A DNA stretch of 24,413 bases from Protostelium mycophagum (GCA_002081555.1 MZNV01001376.1:1-24413); one strand, 5' to 3'; counted from the stretch's first letter, positions 1 to 11,505 are shown. Notes: generated by a model from the letters alone, not told the origin. Made by a program: numbers and translations.

Positions 1-594
1 TCTTTCATATTGTCTGGCAGAAAACCAGTTACCTTACCGTGAAGCTCACGTTCTATGAGGGATTACAAAAATTATCTTGTGCCAAATCAATGATTCAACA
101 ATTTTTGTTTGTTTTGAGCAAAACTTTTCTTCTCCCCGAACGTAAAGTGAATATGACGCAATGAAGACTGCCAAATAATGAGTGACAGACCCGAACGAAC
201 CTCCAGGGCAATTTCATCATCACCAGGGTTACTGAGCTATCAAATTTGGGCTTCAACAATCACCCAAAACAGAGATACAAAACGAACCTCTGAAGCATGT
301 CCGCGGTCGGGCATTTGTAGATTTTTTCTATGCGAAAACGGAAAGGCCGTACTCTAGAAACACGCGCGTAACTTCAGCCGTATGTAATGCTCGGCGTTTA
401 AGTGATGTTTGCGTCAGTAATTCACGTAAGTTCCGCAATTTACGCGCAGTAATCTGGGGTAAGATGGATGAGATCATAGCAACGGATGACAGCATATCCA
501 TAGCATCATTACGCCTCAAACTATTCTAAACCGCGCAAATCTTTCTAATCCATCGGAACTAATTTTCTTCCGGTTTCGAATTTCACAGATGTCT
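1..594. other. Window edge, no recognised gene
   Basis: I read both strands here and found no exon chain that resembles a known protein. Short open frames exist on the minus strand but have no domain signature and no splice-consistent continuation. A plus-strand terminal exon of a gene starting outside the window could end near position 50, where an AG acceptor is followed by a short frame and a TGA, but this cannot be tested here. The right part holds the 3' flank of the sphingomyelin-synthase-related gene. Confidence 0.4.
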
Positions 595-2348
595 TTATTT
601 CCAAGGCAAGGCGTACTCGTTCGGGACCATAGCGTCCGTGTATTCTTCGAAATAATGAAAGAATGGAAAGTGCAGTGCGCTTCTGTTGAGATGCTCGTGC
701 TTGAGAGCCACAATGTTGGCCAAGCTGTGGTACGAAAGGAAGAATCTCGAAGAGATAAAGAAGGCAATGCATACGTCTGTGCACGATCAGCGGTTTTTCG
801 TGCACAGAAATAAAAGACATGACACGGTTAGCAACCGTGAATAGATGCGGTAATGAGGAGTGAAATATTGTACCGATGGAATAGTGCTCATGTGCTGCCA
901 AGATGAAGAACATCCCCATAATGTTGGCGCCCCAGCCCATCATCTCGATGCCCTTCCAATTCCTTGGAGAATACTCGATGATGAAAAAGTTCAATAATGT
1001 GGTCATGATGGTGTGTCCTGAGGGTGTCATTTCGCGCCAAAAGTTTTTGCTGTGAACAGCCATGGTAAACACTCACCACTGAACATGTAATCGCCACATG
1101 TCTTAACACCATTGATGGACAATGCGAATCCGGACATGATCTCCCACGTTCTTCTCAACTTGTCTTCTGCGGTGTGTTCGATGGTGATGTCACATTTTAA
1201 ATGATTGCCGGGGACTGATAATGAGGTAATGTACATTGTGACACATCTGCAATGTTCAGACCTGATGACGTCAATTGTAACAAAATATTACCGCAAAAGG
1301 AACACAGTGCCAGTGATGGCGAAAAATCTTCTCAAGATGATGAGTCTGTATTTGTGGAAGAATAAAAGTATAATAAATGTTGCAGCAAGTCCCACGATGA
1401 TCCATTCTACAACAGCAAAAGCCCAAGGGATCATCTATCAAATTCATTCCAAGAACTTTTTCCCGCCAAAATAGAATCTTTTAATTTTCGAACTAGCTGA
1501 CCAAAACTCCAAAAAATACCTGAATATTATCTAAAAATAGATCGGGAAGTGGCGGGAATTTTTGCCTGTCTGGTACCCTCTCATGTGCCAGGGTCATGGT
1601 GAGGCAGGTCAGAAAAGAAGCGACCACAGCATAAATAAAACTGCAAACCAATTTGGACAGCGCTTCTTTGTTTCCATTACGCCAGGTCATCATTGTAGAA
1701 GAGCCAGCAGGTAGTCCATGCAACTGTACAACATCAACATACAGAGGATCAGAGAATCGAACTTCCTCAGACAAAATCTTCGAATAAAACTTGCATGTTC
1801 TGTTTGTTTACCTGCGCTTCGCTTAATATCTTTCCTTCGATCTGTCTCTCCCATCGGGTCAACCACTTCTCATGACCTCCTGTCCTCTTTAGCAATCTAT
1901 TCTTTGATCTGTTGTTCTTTGTCTTGAAAATATTTGATACGGATGATGGAACGAAATCTGATACCATTTTGTGAAGGTCTCCTTGCGGGCCTCTTATTTT
2001 CTTGTGTTTCGATGGAAGTTTCTGATTGAATCGTTTCTATGATCTAAACAGTTCATTATAAATTCTCACACTCTGAAATCACCTTCCACAGCTTTTTTAT
2101 CTTTCCAACTGTCTTGATATGAAAGCCATTGAAATGTAAATCCGATTCCTTCAGTGCTAAAAGAGCAGCTCCGTCGATCTGCTTTCTTTAATAGAAACTG
2201 GAAACCACCACAATCCCATCACCTCTTGTCTCATAAATTGCACCACCGTGTCTTGATCAACTCCAAGAGACAACAAGTGCTCCTTCGTCTGATCAGTCGT
2301 CCATAGACCAACAACTGCAGCAGACAATCGGGGTTGCACCACGGACAT
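595..2348 (-). CDS. SAMD8-like: Sphingomyelin synthase-related protein (SAM + SMS/PAP2-like lipid phosphotransferase)
   Basis: Eight exons (minus): 2348-2223, 2178-2083, 2036-1812 (start could be 2021), 1765-1520, 1434-1292, 1246-1077, 1017-874, 776-595. Phases agree and the product is 443 aa; human SAMD8/SMSr is about 415. Residues 14-75 form a SAM domain. The membrane part carries the family signatures: PPLPD near 220, [13 protein letters not shown] near 285, [10 protein letters not shown] near 327-337 and HYSID near 380-384. The two His and the Asp are the lipid-phosphatase-type catalytic triad. The family sits in ER or Golgi membranes and transfers a phospho-headgroup onto ceramide; SMSr members make ceramide phosphoethanolamine, SMS1/2 sphingomyelin. 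Which substrate applies cannot be read from sequence. Introns split both catalytic motifs, so the motifs are visible only after splicing. AATAAA overlaps the stop codon. Confidence 0.92.
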
Positions 2349-2509
2349 CGTGCGTGGTTGGTTTTTAGAATCCGGAAAAATAAATCACAATCCGGAAGAA
2401 AAGTTAATTTAGGTTTTTACGGCGCAAAAAATACATTAATTGCTCGTCACCTTAGCAACGCCCACAAGTCCTCAAGCACCTCTTTTGAGAACATCACAAA
2501 AGGCCGAGG
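2349..2509. promoter_or_regulatory. Bidirectional promoter, 161 bp
   Basis: This is the only spacer between the start codons of the minus-strand sphingomyelin-synthase-related gene (ATG at 2348) and the plus-strand gene at 2510. Both genes must draw their core promoters and 5' leaders from it. No TATA box is obvious; an AT-rich stretch lies around 2376-2440. The role follows from layout only. Confidence 0.5.
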
Positions 2510-3384
2510 ATGGACATACGGCAGCTGCTGTGTGCGAGCGATGAGGAGATTTTGCGGCCATCAGAAGATGAACCAATTGCGAATGGATCGATAAAGAAGG
2601 GCGCGAAGAAACAAAAGACGAACGAACAACCATTTTCTGAGCCCCCACTGAACGATAATGCCACTGCAAGTCTTATACATCAAGGACCATACATAGCATG
2701 GAATCAACGCCAGTGGACGGAGTTTATAGAGGACTGCTTAATACACCTCTCTAACAGCAGAGAAGCAGATCCAAGAATGTTTTTAGAGAAGAGAGAACCG
2801 CCGCCAGGTAGGATCAATGAGTTTCATCCCCATGCGCCTCCTATTTAAATTATGTCTTTCTTTTGACAGAGTGACAGTCGACTTTCAGGGGACATACTGT
2901 TATATCTATCGAGGACAATTCCTTCATTCTGGCAACTCTGATGGCTCATATTGGAAACCAAGTCAAGGTGTGAAGCCGACAGGAAAGAACATGTTGAGGA
3001 GATACTTTTATTCTCGAAGCCAACCAGGTCTGAGTCGGCAGATCAGTTGGTTGAGTCATGCAGAGGATTGGATGTTTGTTGAGTATCGGAGGGGAGCCAT
3101 CAAACAGGTGACGAGCTTCGCAAGTTCAAACGATTCTTAACGGTTTGAAGGTTCTCTTGAGCCAGCTTGGTGGTCCACCGCAGGTACCCTTCTTTATTCC
3201 ATATCTATGCTGAAATGAACAGATTGATTGGCCGCACATCGTCCACACCATTATTGATAGTAAAAGAGTTTTAGAATCGCAGAACCGCCAAGCGAACTGG
3301 ATGCCAGGTGGACCGTCGTTGTACAATGAAGGCACGATGCAAAACTATGAGAGGAATTCACCTCCAAGGGAATACAGAAGATAA
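2510..3384 (+). CDS. Unknown protein with possible NAC/WRKY-GCM-like segment
   Basis: Exons 2510-2807, 2878-3107, 3166-3183 and 3223-3384 join in phase to 235 aa; the third exon is only 18 nt. I do not recognise the protein firmly. Residues 1-50 are polar and probably disordered, with a lysine-rich patch near 30-40. Residues 66-180 look folded and rich in aromatic residues: a Trp-Asn-Gln-Arg-Gln-Trp motif, then DGSYWK near 124, RRYFYSR near 143, a W and finally EYRR near 170. That order (YWK, basic aromatic strand, W, EYR) resembles the second half of plant NAC domains and more loosely the WRKY-GCM fold. The NAC N-terminal signature is missing, so a DNA-binding role is only a suggestion. The C-terminus is rich in Asn, Pro and Arg. 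It shares a promoter region with the lipid enzyme gene. Confidence 0.7.
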
Positions 3385-3586
3385 ATCATTCGGTTTAGAG
3401 TCGACATGTTAGTATCTATGTTGACACCCACACATCACTGCGGTACACAAAAAGTTCCTCACAAGGAGAGGTCCACCTGGTTACAGCACACGGTCTTCGG
3501 ACACTGCGAACCCGTATAGACGTCAGAAGTCAGAAACGGAGGAAGTCTATGCCGTTGGCGTGACCTCAGATCAATCTTCCAAACAA

Positions 3587-5753
3587 ATGATCGATGCGGA
3601 CGACAGAGAGATCGCAAAGAAATTAAAGATTATCATAATCGGCGCTGGCATAGCGGGTTGTGCCGCTGCTCTGTCATTGGGAAAGAAAGGTGAAACTTGC
3701 TTTGTGTTGAGGGAATAACCTGGGCAGGTCTCGATGTAGTCGTTCTTGAGAGGATGAGAGAGGTAAACTAATGAATGGATCGAGATGTGGCTGAAAAAAC
3801 AAATAGCTGAGTGAGATAGGGGCTGGCATTCAAGCCTCTCCGAATCTCGTTCGAATTATGCATCATTGGGGTCTGTCAGAACGACTATCGAAAGATGGGG
3901 TTGTGTTGAGGAACATCATCGCTCGAAGATGGTACTTACGCTCACATCTCCTCTTCTGAAACCATCAGGAAGAATGACGAGATCGTGGGAGAACTCTCTA
4001 TTATGCCAGGTCTTCAAAACAAATATGGATACAGCAGTTATGTGGTGCACAGAGCCGACCTTCAAGACCTATTGCACGAAGAGGCAAAGAAATCTGGTGC
4101 TCATTTCATTTATGGCGCTGAGCTTAAAGAGTTCTCGTTTGAAGGTTGGCTTTAAAAGCAGCGGAGGAGAATTGATTGACTCGATCAGAGGGCATTATCA
4201 CATTGAAAGATGGGAGTACAATACGTGGTGACGTCATCGTTGGAGCTGATGGAATTAAGAGCTTCGTTCGTGACCGAATGATGAAGGTGAGTTGATCATG
4301 GTGCAGATCAATTTGATCTTCAAAGGAGGTGGGAGATGAGAGAAAACCAAGACCCACAGGGGATAGTGTCTATAGAGCTTTAATTCCAGAAGATAACATC
4401 AGTCATGATCCCATGCTGAAGTCTCTGCTTTTAGATTCTGCAGGTCATTTTTTATTCGAAAAATCATCATGGAACTTTTTTATGTAATTTTTATCTAATT
4501 TTTATCTAATTTCAATTTTTTTAATCTTTTTGAAACTTTTTCTGAAAATCATATTTTTATAAAAAAGTAATAAAAGTAGGAAACAGATGGATGGGACCGG
4601 GGCGACACATAATGGCATATCCTATAAAAAACAACAAGCTCTACAACGTTGTATTCATACACCCCACCAGAAATAACGGCCAAAAAAGTATGTATTTTTG
4701 TCCAACATTTTTCATTTGAAAAATCCCAAAAAAAATTCACAGAAATTTCCGGTAAAATTCTGATCAAGACAGGCACAAATGAATGGACCACAGTTGGTAG
4801 CTTAGAGGATCTGCGGAAAGAGTATAAAGGCTGGTCAGAAACGGTTCAGAAACTAATCGATGCCGTACCGGCACAAAAATTGGTGCTCTGGGATCTCTAT
4901 GACCACGACCCGCTGGAGTCTTGGTGTAGAGGCCGTGTCGTATTGATGGGTGACAGCTGTCATCCTATGCTACCTTATGTGGCCCAGGGAGCCGCACAGG
5001 TGAGTTTTCATGGAGATTTCTTGTTTTCACGAGCGAAGAAAAAAATCCCGCCAAATTAAATATTCAAAATTTAAATCCGTTTTCAGGCTGTGGAGGACGC
5101 CGCAGTACTTGCAGAGATTTTGAGTCACGAGAAGATCACAATAAAAAATATTCCAACAGCATTAAGAATGTATCAAATTTTCAGAAAAACAAGAGCGGAA
5201 GGAATTCAGGTACATTTTTATTTATTTTATTTTGTAGACTTTTTTCTGTGAAAAATTCAAGTTCAAAAAAATTGAAAAAAAAATTGAGGAAAAAAATTGG
5301 AATTATGATGAAAGGGAAATTCTGATTTTTGTAAAAAAATTTAATGTTTTTTCAACACGGTAGTAACCATCACACTTTGCGTTATGATACCGCATATCAG
5401 AAGACTGAATGATACAGTATTCGGCCCAAAACACGAGAGAGACATTGCATATGGAGGACGGTCCTGAACAAATCGCCAGAGATCAGCAAGTAATATTTCC
5501 CTTTTTTCACATTTTATTTTTTTGAAGAAGTCGTAAAAAAAATCTCTAAATAAAAAAAATCTCTAAATAAAAAAAATTGGCCCGATTTAGACACTGAAAA
5601 CGCAAGATGCGCATGTCCATGGCCGGGTTAAAAGAGAATCCTGACAAATGGATGAGCTCTCGAGCTCAAGATGTGATGTATGGTGTCGATGTAAGGGCCG
5701 AAGTGTCCACGCGATGGGAGGAAGTGATGGCGCTCGCAATGTCGAACGAATAA
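3587..5753 (+). CDS. FAD-dependent monooxygenase (salicylate hydroxylase-like)
   Basis: Eleven exons: 3587-3689, 3728-3762, 3807-3931, 3969-4144, 4189-4286, 4341-4443, 4580-4687, 4773-4999, 5087-5209, 5418-5489, 5607-5753; 438 aa, phases agree. The three flavoprotein signatures are present: GAGIAG at residues 19-24 (Rossmann dinucleotide site), GADGIKSFVR at 165-174 (FAD/NADPH contact) and GDSCHPMLP at 309-317 followed by QGAAQAVEDA. An intermediate RWMGPGRHIMAYP segment is also typical of the group A class. Such enzymes use NAD(P)H and O2 to hydroxylate aromatic or related rings; the substrate cannot be told. The start is the first ATG in the open frame after an in-frame stop; an extra upstream exon is possible. 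AATAAA overlaps the stop codon and only 76 bp separate it from the converging receptor gene. The exact acceptors of the last two exons are the least certain. Confidence 0.92.
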
Positions 5754-5829
5754 AGAGTTTTTTATCAATGTTTGTTTACATTTTGCTTTTGATTACAAAT
5801 GACATATAATACATTCTCGATTAGTACAA
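5754..5829. terminator. Convergent 3' intergenic region, 76 bp
   Basis: The plus-strand monooxygenase and minus-strand receptor genes end tail to tail here. On the plus strand an AATAAA word overlaps the monooxygenase TAA, followed by a T-rich tract, as expected for polyadenylation. No perfect AATAAA is seen for the minus-strand gene. Its 3' end must lie within this spacer or run into the neighbouring coding region. Confidence 0.5.
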
Positions 5830-8800
5830 TCAGCTTTTGATGACCACCAGCTTGACATCTCCTGGCAAGTCAGAATTTGTTTCTTCATCGATCATCGGTT
5901 TCACTTTGGAGGCTCTCACATCTCGCTGAGAACATTTAATGAATCGTTTGATTGCATTGCATCAGAAGCTCACCCATGTTTGATGGAGGAAGAAAAGAAG
6001 CAGAGATGCCGTCAACACACATCCGATGCAGATGAAAACAATGACAAGCGAGGGCAGCCAGTGGTAAGAACTGTCGCCGTCGAACACGGCTTCTTCTGGG
6101 TTCTCCGCCACGAACATCGCGATGATACCCAAAATGAGTACAATGATTCCTGTAATATCGATCAGGCACCATCACATGACAATCACGCACCATTAAGAGC
6201 TGCGTCGAGCCAATTGATCTTGTCCTCCTTGAATGGCCAGGCATATGTGTGCGACAGGACACAGAGAAACAAAACCGCAAATGTGGCAAAGAACCTCACT
6301 GGGAAACTGCGAGATTTCAGGCAAAGTTTAAAATTTAAAAACTCACTTCTGTATGATGAGAATAAAGAAAGTCACGGATACTCTCCTAAAGATCAAGACG
6401 AAATTCCACCAATAGCGGTCGTCTCGGAAACGATCAAATAAGTAGCAGAATCTACAACGGCGTCAGATGGATCCAAAAATAGATTCACCTTTTGTAAAAG
6501 TTGGGGTTGTCTTTCTGAGTTTTGAAGCGCAAAACTGCAAAGATGATGACCCCCAAAAACCCGATGATGTACACAAGCATGAACAATATAGACAGGGGAA
6601 GAAACGTTTTGTTCCAGTCTCCTTGAAAGCACCTGACTCGCGGGTCAGCATAGAGTGAGCTCGTCCCGTCGGTGTTGGCATAGCCTTGCGCAGTCAGTTC
6701 AATTTTCAATGATTTTTCGTGAAAAAATCTCACAAAAATAAGCGTCAAAGATGTTCTCGCACAGAATGACGAAGAACATATCGGCGACGAGCAGGCACAA
6801 GTTGATGAGGTGGTCGAGATCTACAATGAAAGGCCGTGTCAGGACCTTCACCCACATTCGACGTGGGAGACTGGCGTTGACAATGTTGATGTCTACTCTT
6901 TTTGACATTCTGGATGTGTCATTATGACATCTGACCTTGACATATTACCTTTGTACCACCCAAACATGGAGAAGGGAAAAGACTTTAAGGGCCACCAAAT
7001 AGAGTATGAAAATAATTGGAATACAGTTTGATAATGCGTACGTGCTGAATGCCGTGCGGGCGGAAGTCATACACTCCATCGCAAAGGAGTCGAACTCGAT
7101 TGCGAATTTGGAAAATCCCGTGTAGAAATTATCCATGAAAGTTGGAAATTCTTTGGCCAGTTTTTTGATTATGGATGTCACTGTTCTGATCAGTCAAGGG
7201 TAGTTGTATAATTTTGCTCACGTTGTAAGAATCCTAATCCTAAAGATAGCACGTTCTTGAGAGACTTTGAACTCGCTGATCCAGGTCTCGCGGTCATGAT
7301 GTACAAGATGACCGTCAGTGTGAATCCCAGTATCCCTATCAATATCGCCCATAGCCAAAACCTCGACAGCGGATCACAAACTAGGAGTAACTCAGCCAAA
7401 GAAGATAATACCGATGTGAATTCTCACCTTTACACGTTGATTGATAGTGGTAATAACCGCTAGAACACTCCGCACACATCACGCTCTCGTATCCTGTATT
7501 GCAACATCCAACCGTGCAATTGCTTACAGCTCCGGGACAATATTGCGCATTTACACAGAGTAGAAACTCTGTAGAATCTTCTACACTATTCCAATATCCA
7601 GCAAGGGCTACGGGGCTGGCACTACCTCCGGCGCAGCTTGCTCCTGAAGGGCACGCTGTACATGCTGCCGAAAGTGAATTGTTCGTGACATAAGCACCTG
7701 TTATTGATTTAGTGGTGTGTCAAAATGACACAAAGTTGTACCGGATTGACATATGCAGCTTGAGATGGAGGTTGAAGCTCTGTCTGTGCATTTTTTTAAA
7801 TTTGGGCAATTTATACAAGAAGAAGACCCGTTATTGGGTTGATAAGTGGAGAAGTCACATGGGAGGCATTCTGTACCCCCAGCTTGAGGAGAAAATGTCC
7901 CAGCAGCACAGATTTTACACTGATACATATTATCGTCGTTGGATATGGACCCCGCCGGACAAGGTTTGCATTGTAGATCGGTTTGATCTATGAAATTTCC
8001 AGCAAAGCATCCTATATTAAATATTAACCGTTGTAGATAGCACGAATGTACATACCTTGTGACACAAACTGCAAGGAGAATCCGGTTGACTCCATCGTGG
8101 TATCTGAGGTGAAAGTGAGGAGAATGTTCTGCGAAGCAGTCCTCCAATTAGCTCCAGGTCCACCTCCCATCAACGGCTCATCAACGACCGTCTGAATCAT
8201 TTGATTATAGGACCTCATAAAGAGTGAATCGAATGGGTTTCCCTGAATCATTTAAAATTTAAAAAATCAAGATCCTCACAAAACTGAAATTCCTCATGGA
8301 CACCGCCAAATTGTAGTTTTGTGAATTTGTCACGTTCCAGAAGCATATTAAATTGGGTAAATAATTATATGGCATATTTCTGCTTGATATAGTTCCACTC
8401 TGTGCCGAAATATATTGAACGGTGTTATTCCTGCATCCATAGGAACAATCTAAGCCGAAAAATCCTGCAGCACACGTACAAAAGCATCTTGACCCCACAG
8501 GACAGCTGCATGTACCTTGCCCATTAGTACAATTATTCGGACATGTAGTCGTAGTTGCCAGGGGAGACAAACACCTTGGATCAGAGGAAGGCAACACCTC
8601 ATCGCTTCAGAAAAAATCATTGTTGTGAAAATATAGACACCTGCATGCGCCGCTGTGCTGCGAATGTGCACGAGTCTGCCAATAGAAGGAACCATGTGGT
8701 ATTGGTGGAATAGTTGATTATTTCTGTGGCATTTCCGCTGTAAGACACTTGAGCTGTAGCTGTCTGGGTCCCTGTCAAATACCGCCAATCCCGGAACGAG

Positions 8801-9563
8801 GAGCACAGTTGCTGCGAATGTGAGCAGTTGGCTGGAGCGCAGGCTTACCGAATCCAGTTGGTGAGCAGTAATATAAGGTGGTGGAAATATATCATCAGAA
8901 TAGTAAGTCCACCAATCCCTGCTGTCGACGGCACTCCCTAGATTACGGCCCCACGAAACTAAAATTGGATCCAAAGGACAAATCTGTAGAGGTACATTGA
9001 AGTAAGTGTCGCAAAGGTCTGCGCATTTCAGATGGACAGATGCGCACCGTCCCACCTCCAAAATAGTTGTCTGCGCACTGACACTTTCCATTCACGCAAT
9101 GTCCTTGTGGATAATTGCACTGATTGAGACAATGTGGACAAGTTTGGATCATGTGAAGCACGAAGATGTCTCTTCCCAAAAGGAAAGATATTGAGAAGTA
9201 TTTAGAAGAACCAATGTCTGAGGTGAGACAGTTGATGGACAGTGTGAAATTATTCGCACTGGTATTGCTTAAACTGTAACTGAGGGACTGTGTTTGTAGA
9301 CAAGGATTGACTTCTACGAGGGGATTGGTCACAAAATCAGTGATGAAAATGGTGACATTATCACTAAATGTGAAGGAAGTATTGGTAAGGCCTGCAGATG
9401 TGTCATTGTGAGACATCGTCAAGTGCATACCTGAACATGTAACGATAAACGGATCTTGAAGCTGGTCATTTCTGACGGCAGAGACACTTTGTCCATTGGA
9501 TGCTAGCGTGATGTTGGTTGCCTGACACAACGAGATCAAGATGAGCAGAAGCTTCGCCTTCAT
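5830..9563 (-). CDS. Receptor-like protein: EGF, CUB, GCC2/GCC3 Cys-rich repeats, ~7 TM
   Basis: Fifteen exons (minus): 9563-9056, 9018-8849, 8763-8641, 8597-8280, 8242-8056, 8011-7742, 7697-7428, 7380-7222, 7180-6949, 6897-6734, 6684-6489, 6451-6347, 6306-6191, 6149-5974, 5925-5830; 1029 aa, all phases consistent. In order: signal peptide (1-16), an Asn/Ser/Thr-rich ectodomain with many N-glycosylation sequons, an EGF module near 143-172, a beta-rich part to about 267, a second EGF-like Cys cluster near 275-310, a CUB-like domain near 313-435, and ephrin-receptor-type (GCC2/GCC3) Cys repeats near 436-615. About seven hydrophobic helices follow between 620 and 995, then a short polar tail ending at the TGA. 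Similar Cys-repeat plus multi-helix proteins are common and uncharacterised in protists. A surface sensing or adhesion role is inferred. The exons are separated by introns of 37-51 nt, with one of 85. Confidence 0.88.
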
Positions 9564-9726
9564 CGGTTCAGCCTGAAACTGTATTTAGAAGACTGATAGG
9601 CTCTGCTCCCAGGGAAACCAAGGGGCTGTCTCCCACGTTCATGGAACATAGAAAACGAAATAAATTGTTTAAAATCCAAAATGGAAGCACAACATTTGTC
9701 GTGAGCTGTTTCATTTTTGAACACAG
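9564..9726. promoter_or_regulatory. Bidirectional promoter, 163 bp
   Basis: This spacer separates the divergent start codons of the minus-strand receptor (9563) and the plus-strand aspartic-protease-like gene (9727). Both encode secreted or surface products, so common regulation is plausible. The AT-rich tract at about 9650-9685 could host transcription starts. No recognised operator is visible. Confidence 0.5.
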
Positions 9727-11459
9727 ATGAAGGCAGCCTTCTTCACACTCTCTTATTGGTTCATTCTGTTTTCACAGGCTCGAGTCATACAATATGATTC
9801 ATCTCAAGAGGCGCTCGCACTAAGACAAGGGATGACCTATCTCCCAACAAGCACAAGTTATCTCCAGTTCAACGTGCAGGTATTGCTTCGAACATGATTC
9901 GTCTTGGCTCTAAATACCATCAGTTCGGTGGACTGGGCGCTCTTCCTCATCCATTAGTGATGGATACCGGCTCTACTGGCATAATAACTTGGGGTGGTTT
10001 CTACACAAACTTTACAGAGACAGGACAATGCACAACTTTCGGATACAGTTCATCTGGAAGGAGTTATTTTGGAAGGATCGTGATCTTACCCATCATTATC
10101 CAAGGTAATGCAGAATAGGAGAAGGTGATCTAAAGGAGATAGGTGTTGAGAATGACCGATATGTTCGAACTGATCCGATGCCTGTGATCGCGGTAGATTA
10201 CATTTGTACCGGCAAATACGGTGATTGCAATGTGAGAGTCCACATTTTTCTACTTCTTAATCTTCCAAGGGCATCACCAACTCGACCGATTGTGTTGCGT
10301 CCATCGCTCAGATCCAAAACCTTCCAAATTGGACCACTGCCTCAGCATCCAATTCGCCCTACTATATGGGTGTCGGTTTTGACAGGACCTCACCCATGGG
10401 GCGTAACCCCTTCACCAGAGTACAAACTGATTCCCTGGGAATCTACAACGGACCCGCAGTGGATTACTGTCAGACAACAATCGACAATTCTGATCCCTCT
10501 CTTGTGAAACTCATCCCGCAGAGCGCCGGCGAAGCTGTCGTCTGTGAGGCAGACCCAGCTGAGCCCGATTTCCGCAATACTTTGTGGCAGGTGTCATCCT
10601 ATTCTATTTCATCTCAAAACCTGCATGGAGAAGTGAAAGCTAAGATTTTCGCAGAACAGAGGATACAAACTGAGCTCCACTGGAATTCGATTCTTGACGC
10701 AAGAGCCGTTGCCAATCAACAATGTGACTTGTGTGAAGTTACCCCAGTTACCAAATGATTCTGCAGCTCCTGCCTGTCAGTATACAGCTTGGGCATCTTA
10801 CTTCAACGGTGGCATCGTGAGATACACGTGTCACACAGAAACTGACATGTGACAGTTCAATCTGAAGGGCGTAAACACTGCCGGTCAATTTACAATACCG
10901 GTGAAGTTTCTGTTAGATACCGGCCTGAATAACTCGAGACTGACTCAAACGACATGGCCTTGTCTTCCTCTCGGAATTTATATTCTAAACCTGCAGTTCC
11001 CTGTCTCGGGGATTTTTGGAAACACCACCAGATCCTCGTCCGCTTTTCAATGGGGTTTTGGCGTGCGTTGTAGATGCATCATTTGGTGTTCTGACCCTTT
11101 TTCAGTTGAATATTTCCACGCATAACATCACACAAGACCGCGACATCTTTTCGACTGGCCAGTCTGTCACTGATTATTTCACAACTGGACTGGCTTGTAG
11201 CAACACAACACCCAGCTCCAGAGGGTTCTTCAACTCGGGGGTGAAAGTCCTGGAGAACTTCGACTATATCTTCGATAATTACAGAGGCATTGTGGGATAT
11301 GTATCTCTGAACAGCTCCGGCTTGACCCCGATCTCGTCTGCGACATCAAAACCATCTACAACGGCCTCCCAGTCAAATACGAATAACCTACTTCCATCGT
11401 CCAGTCCGACTGTACAGCTTGGAATCTCTCTGACATGCTTACTGGCCGTCCTATTATAA
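9727..11459 (+). CDS. GPI-anchored aspartic-protease-like protein
   Basis: Exons 9727-9879, 9924-10104, 10143-10231, 10270-10590, 10655-10816, 10856-10961, 11032-11459; 479 aa. A signal peptide covers about the first 18 residues. The first catalytic motif is LVMDTGST with Asp65. A second FLLDTGLNN motif has Asp323; its fourth position is Leu instead of the usual Ser/Thr, so activity is uncertain. The Asp spacing (258) is longer than in pepsin (183). The tail is Ser/Thr/Pro-rich (about 430-465) and ends in a hydrophobic stretch with no charged residues after it, the pattern of a GPI-anchor signal, like fungal yapsins. The last intron (10962-11031) has a weak GTCTTC donor; it was chosen because it alone keeps DTG and restores the downstream frame. 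The 10105-10142 intron is only 38 nt. Secreted-surface proteolysis is inferred. Confidence 0.8.
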
Positions 11460-11505
11460 AATAATAAGCAAGCCTTTTTTCTGGGTTGTTTCGGTGGTTT
11501 TCACC

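Noticed and set aside
545-1072. A single 175-codon minus-strand gene
   Set aside because: It reads through introns; the real exons (1017-874 and 776-595) continue in another frame and give the conserved HYSID motif and C-terminus.
5980-6441. Plus-strand 153-codon open frame
   Set aside because: It lies antisense to several well-supported exons and introns of the receptor gene and has no domain or splice context.
9018-9060. Frameshift pseudogene in the receptor
   Set aside because: A 37-nt GT-AG intron explains the frame change and restores the EGF pattern, so the gene looks intact.
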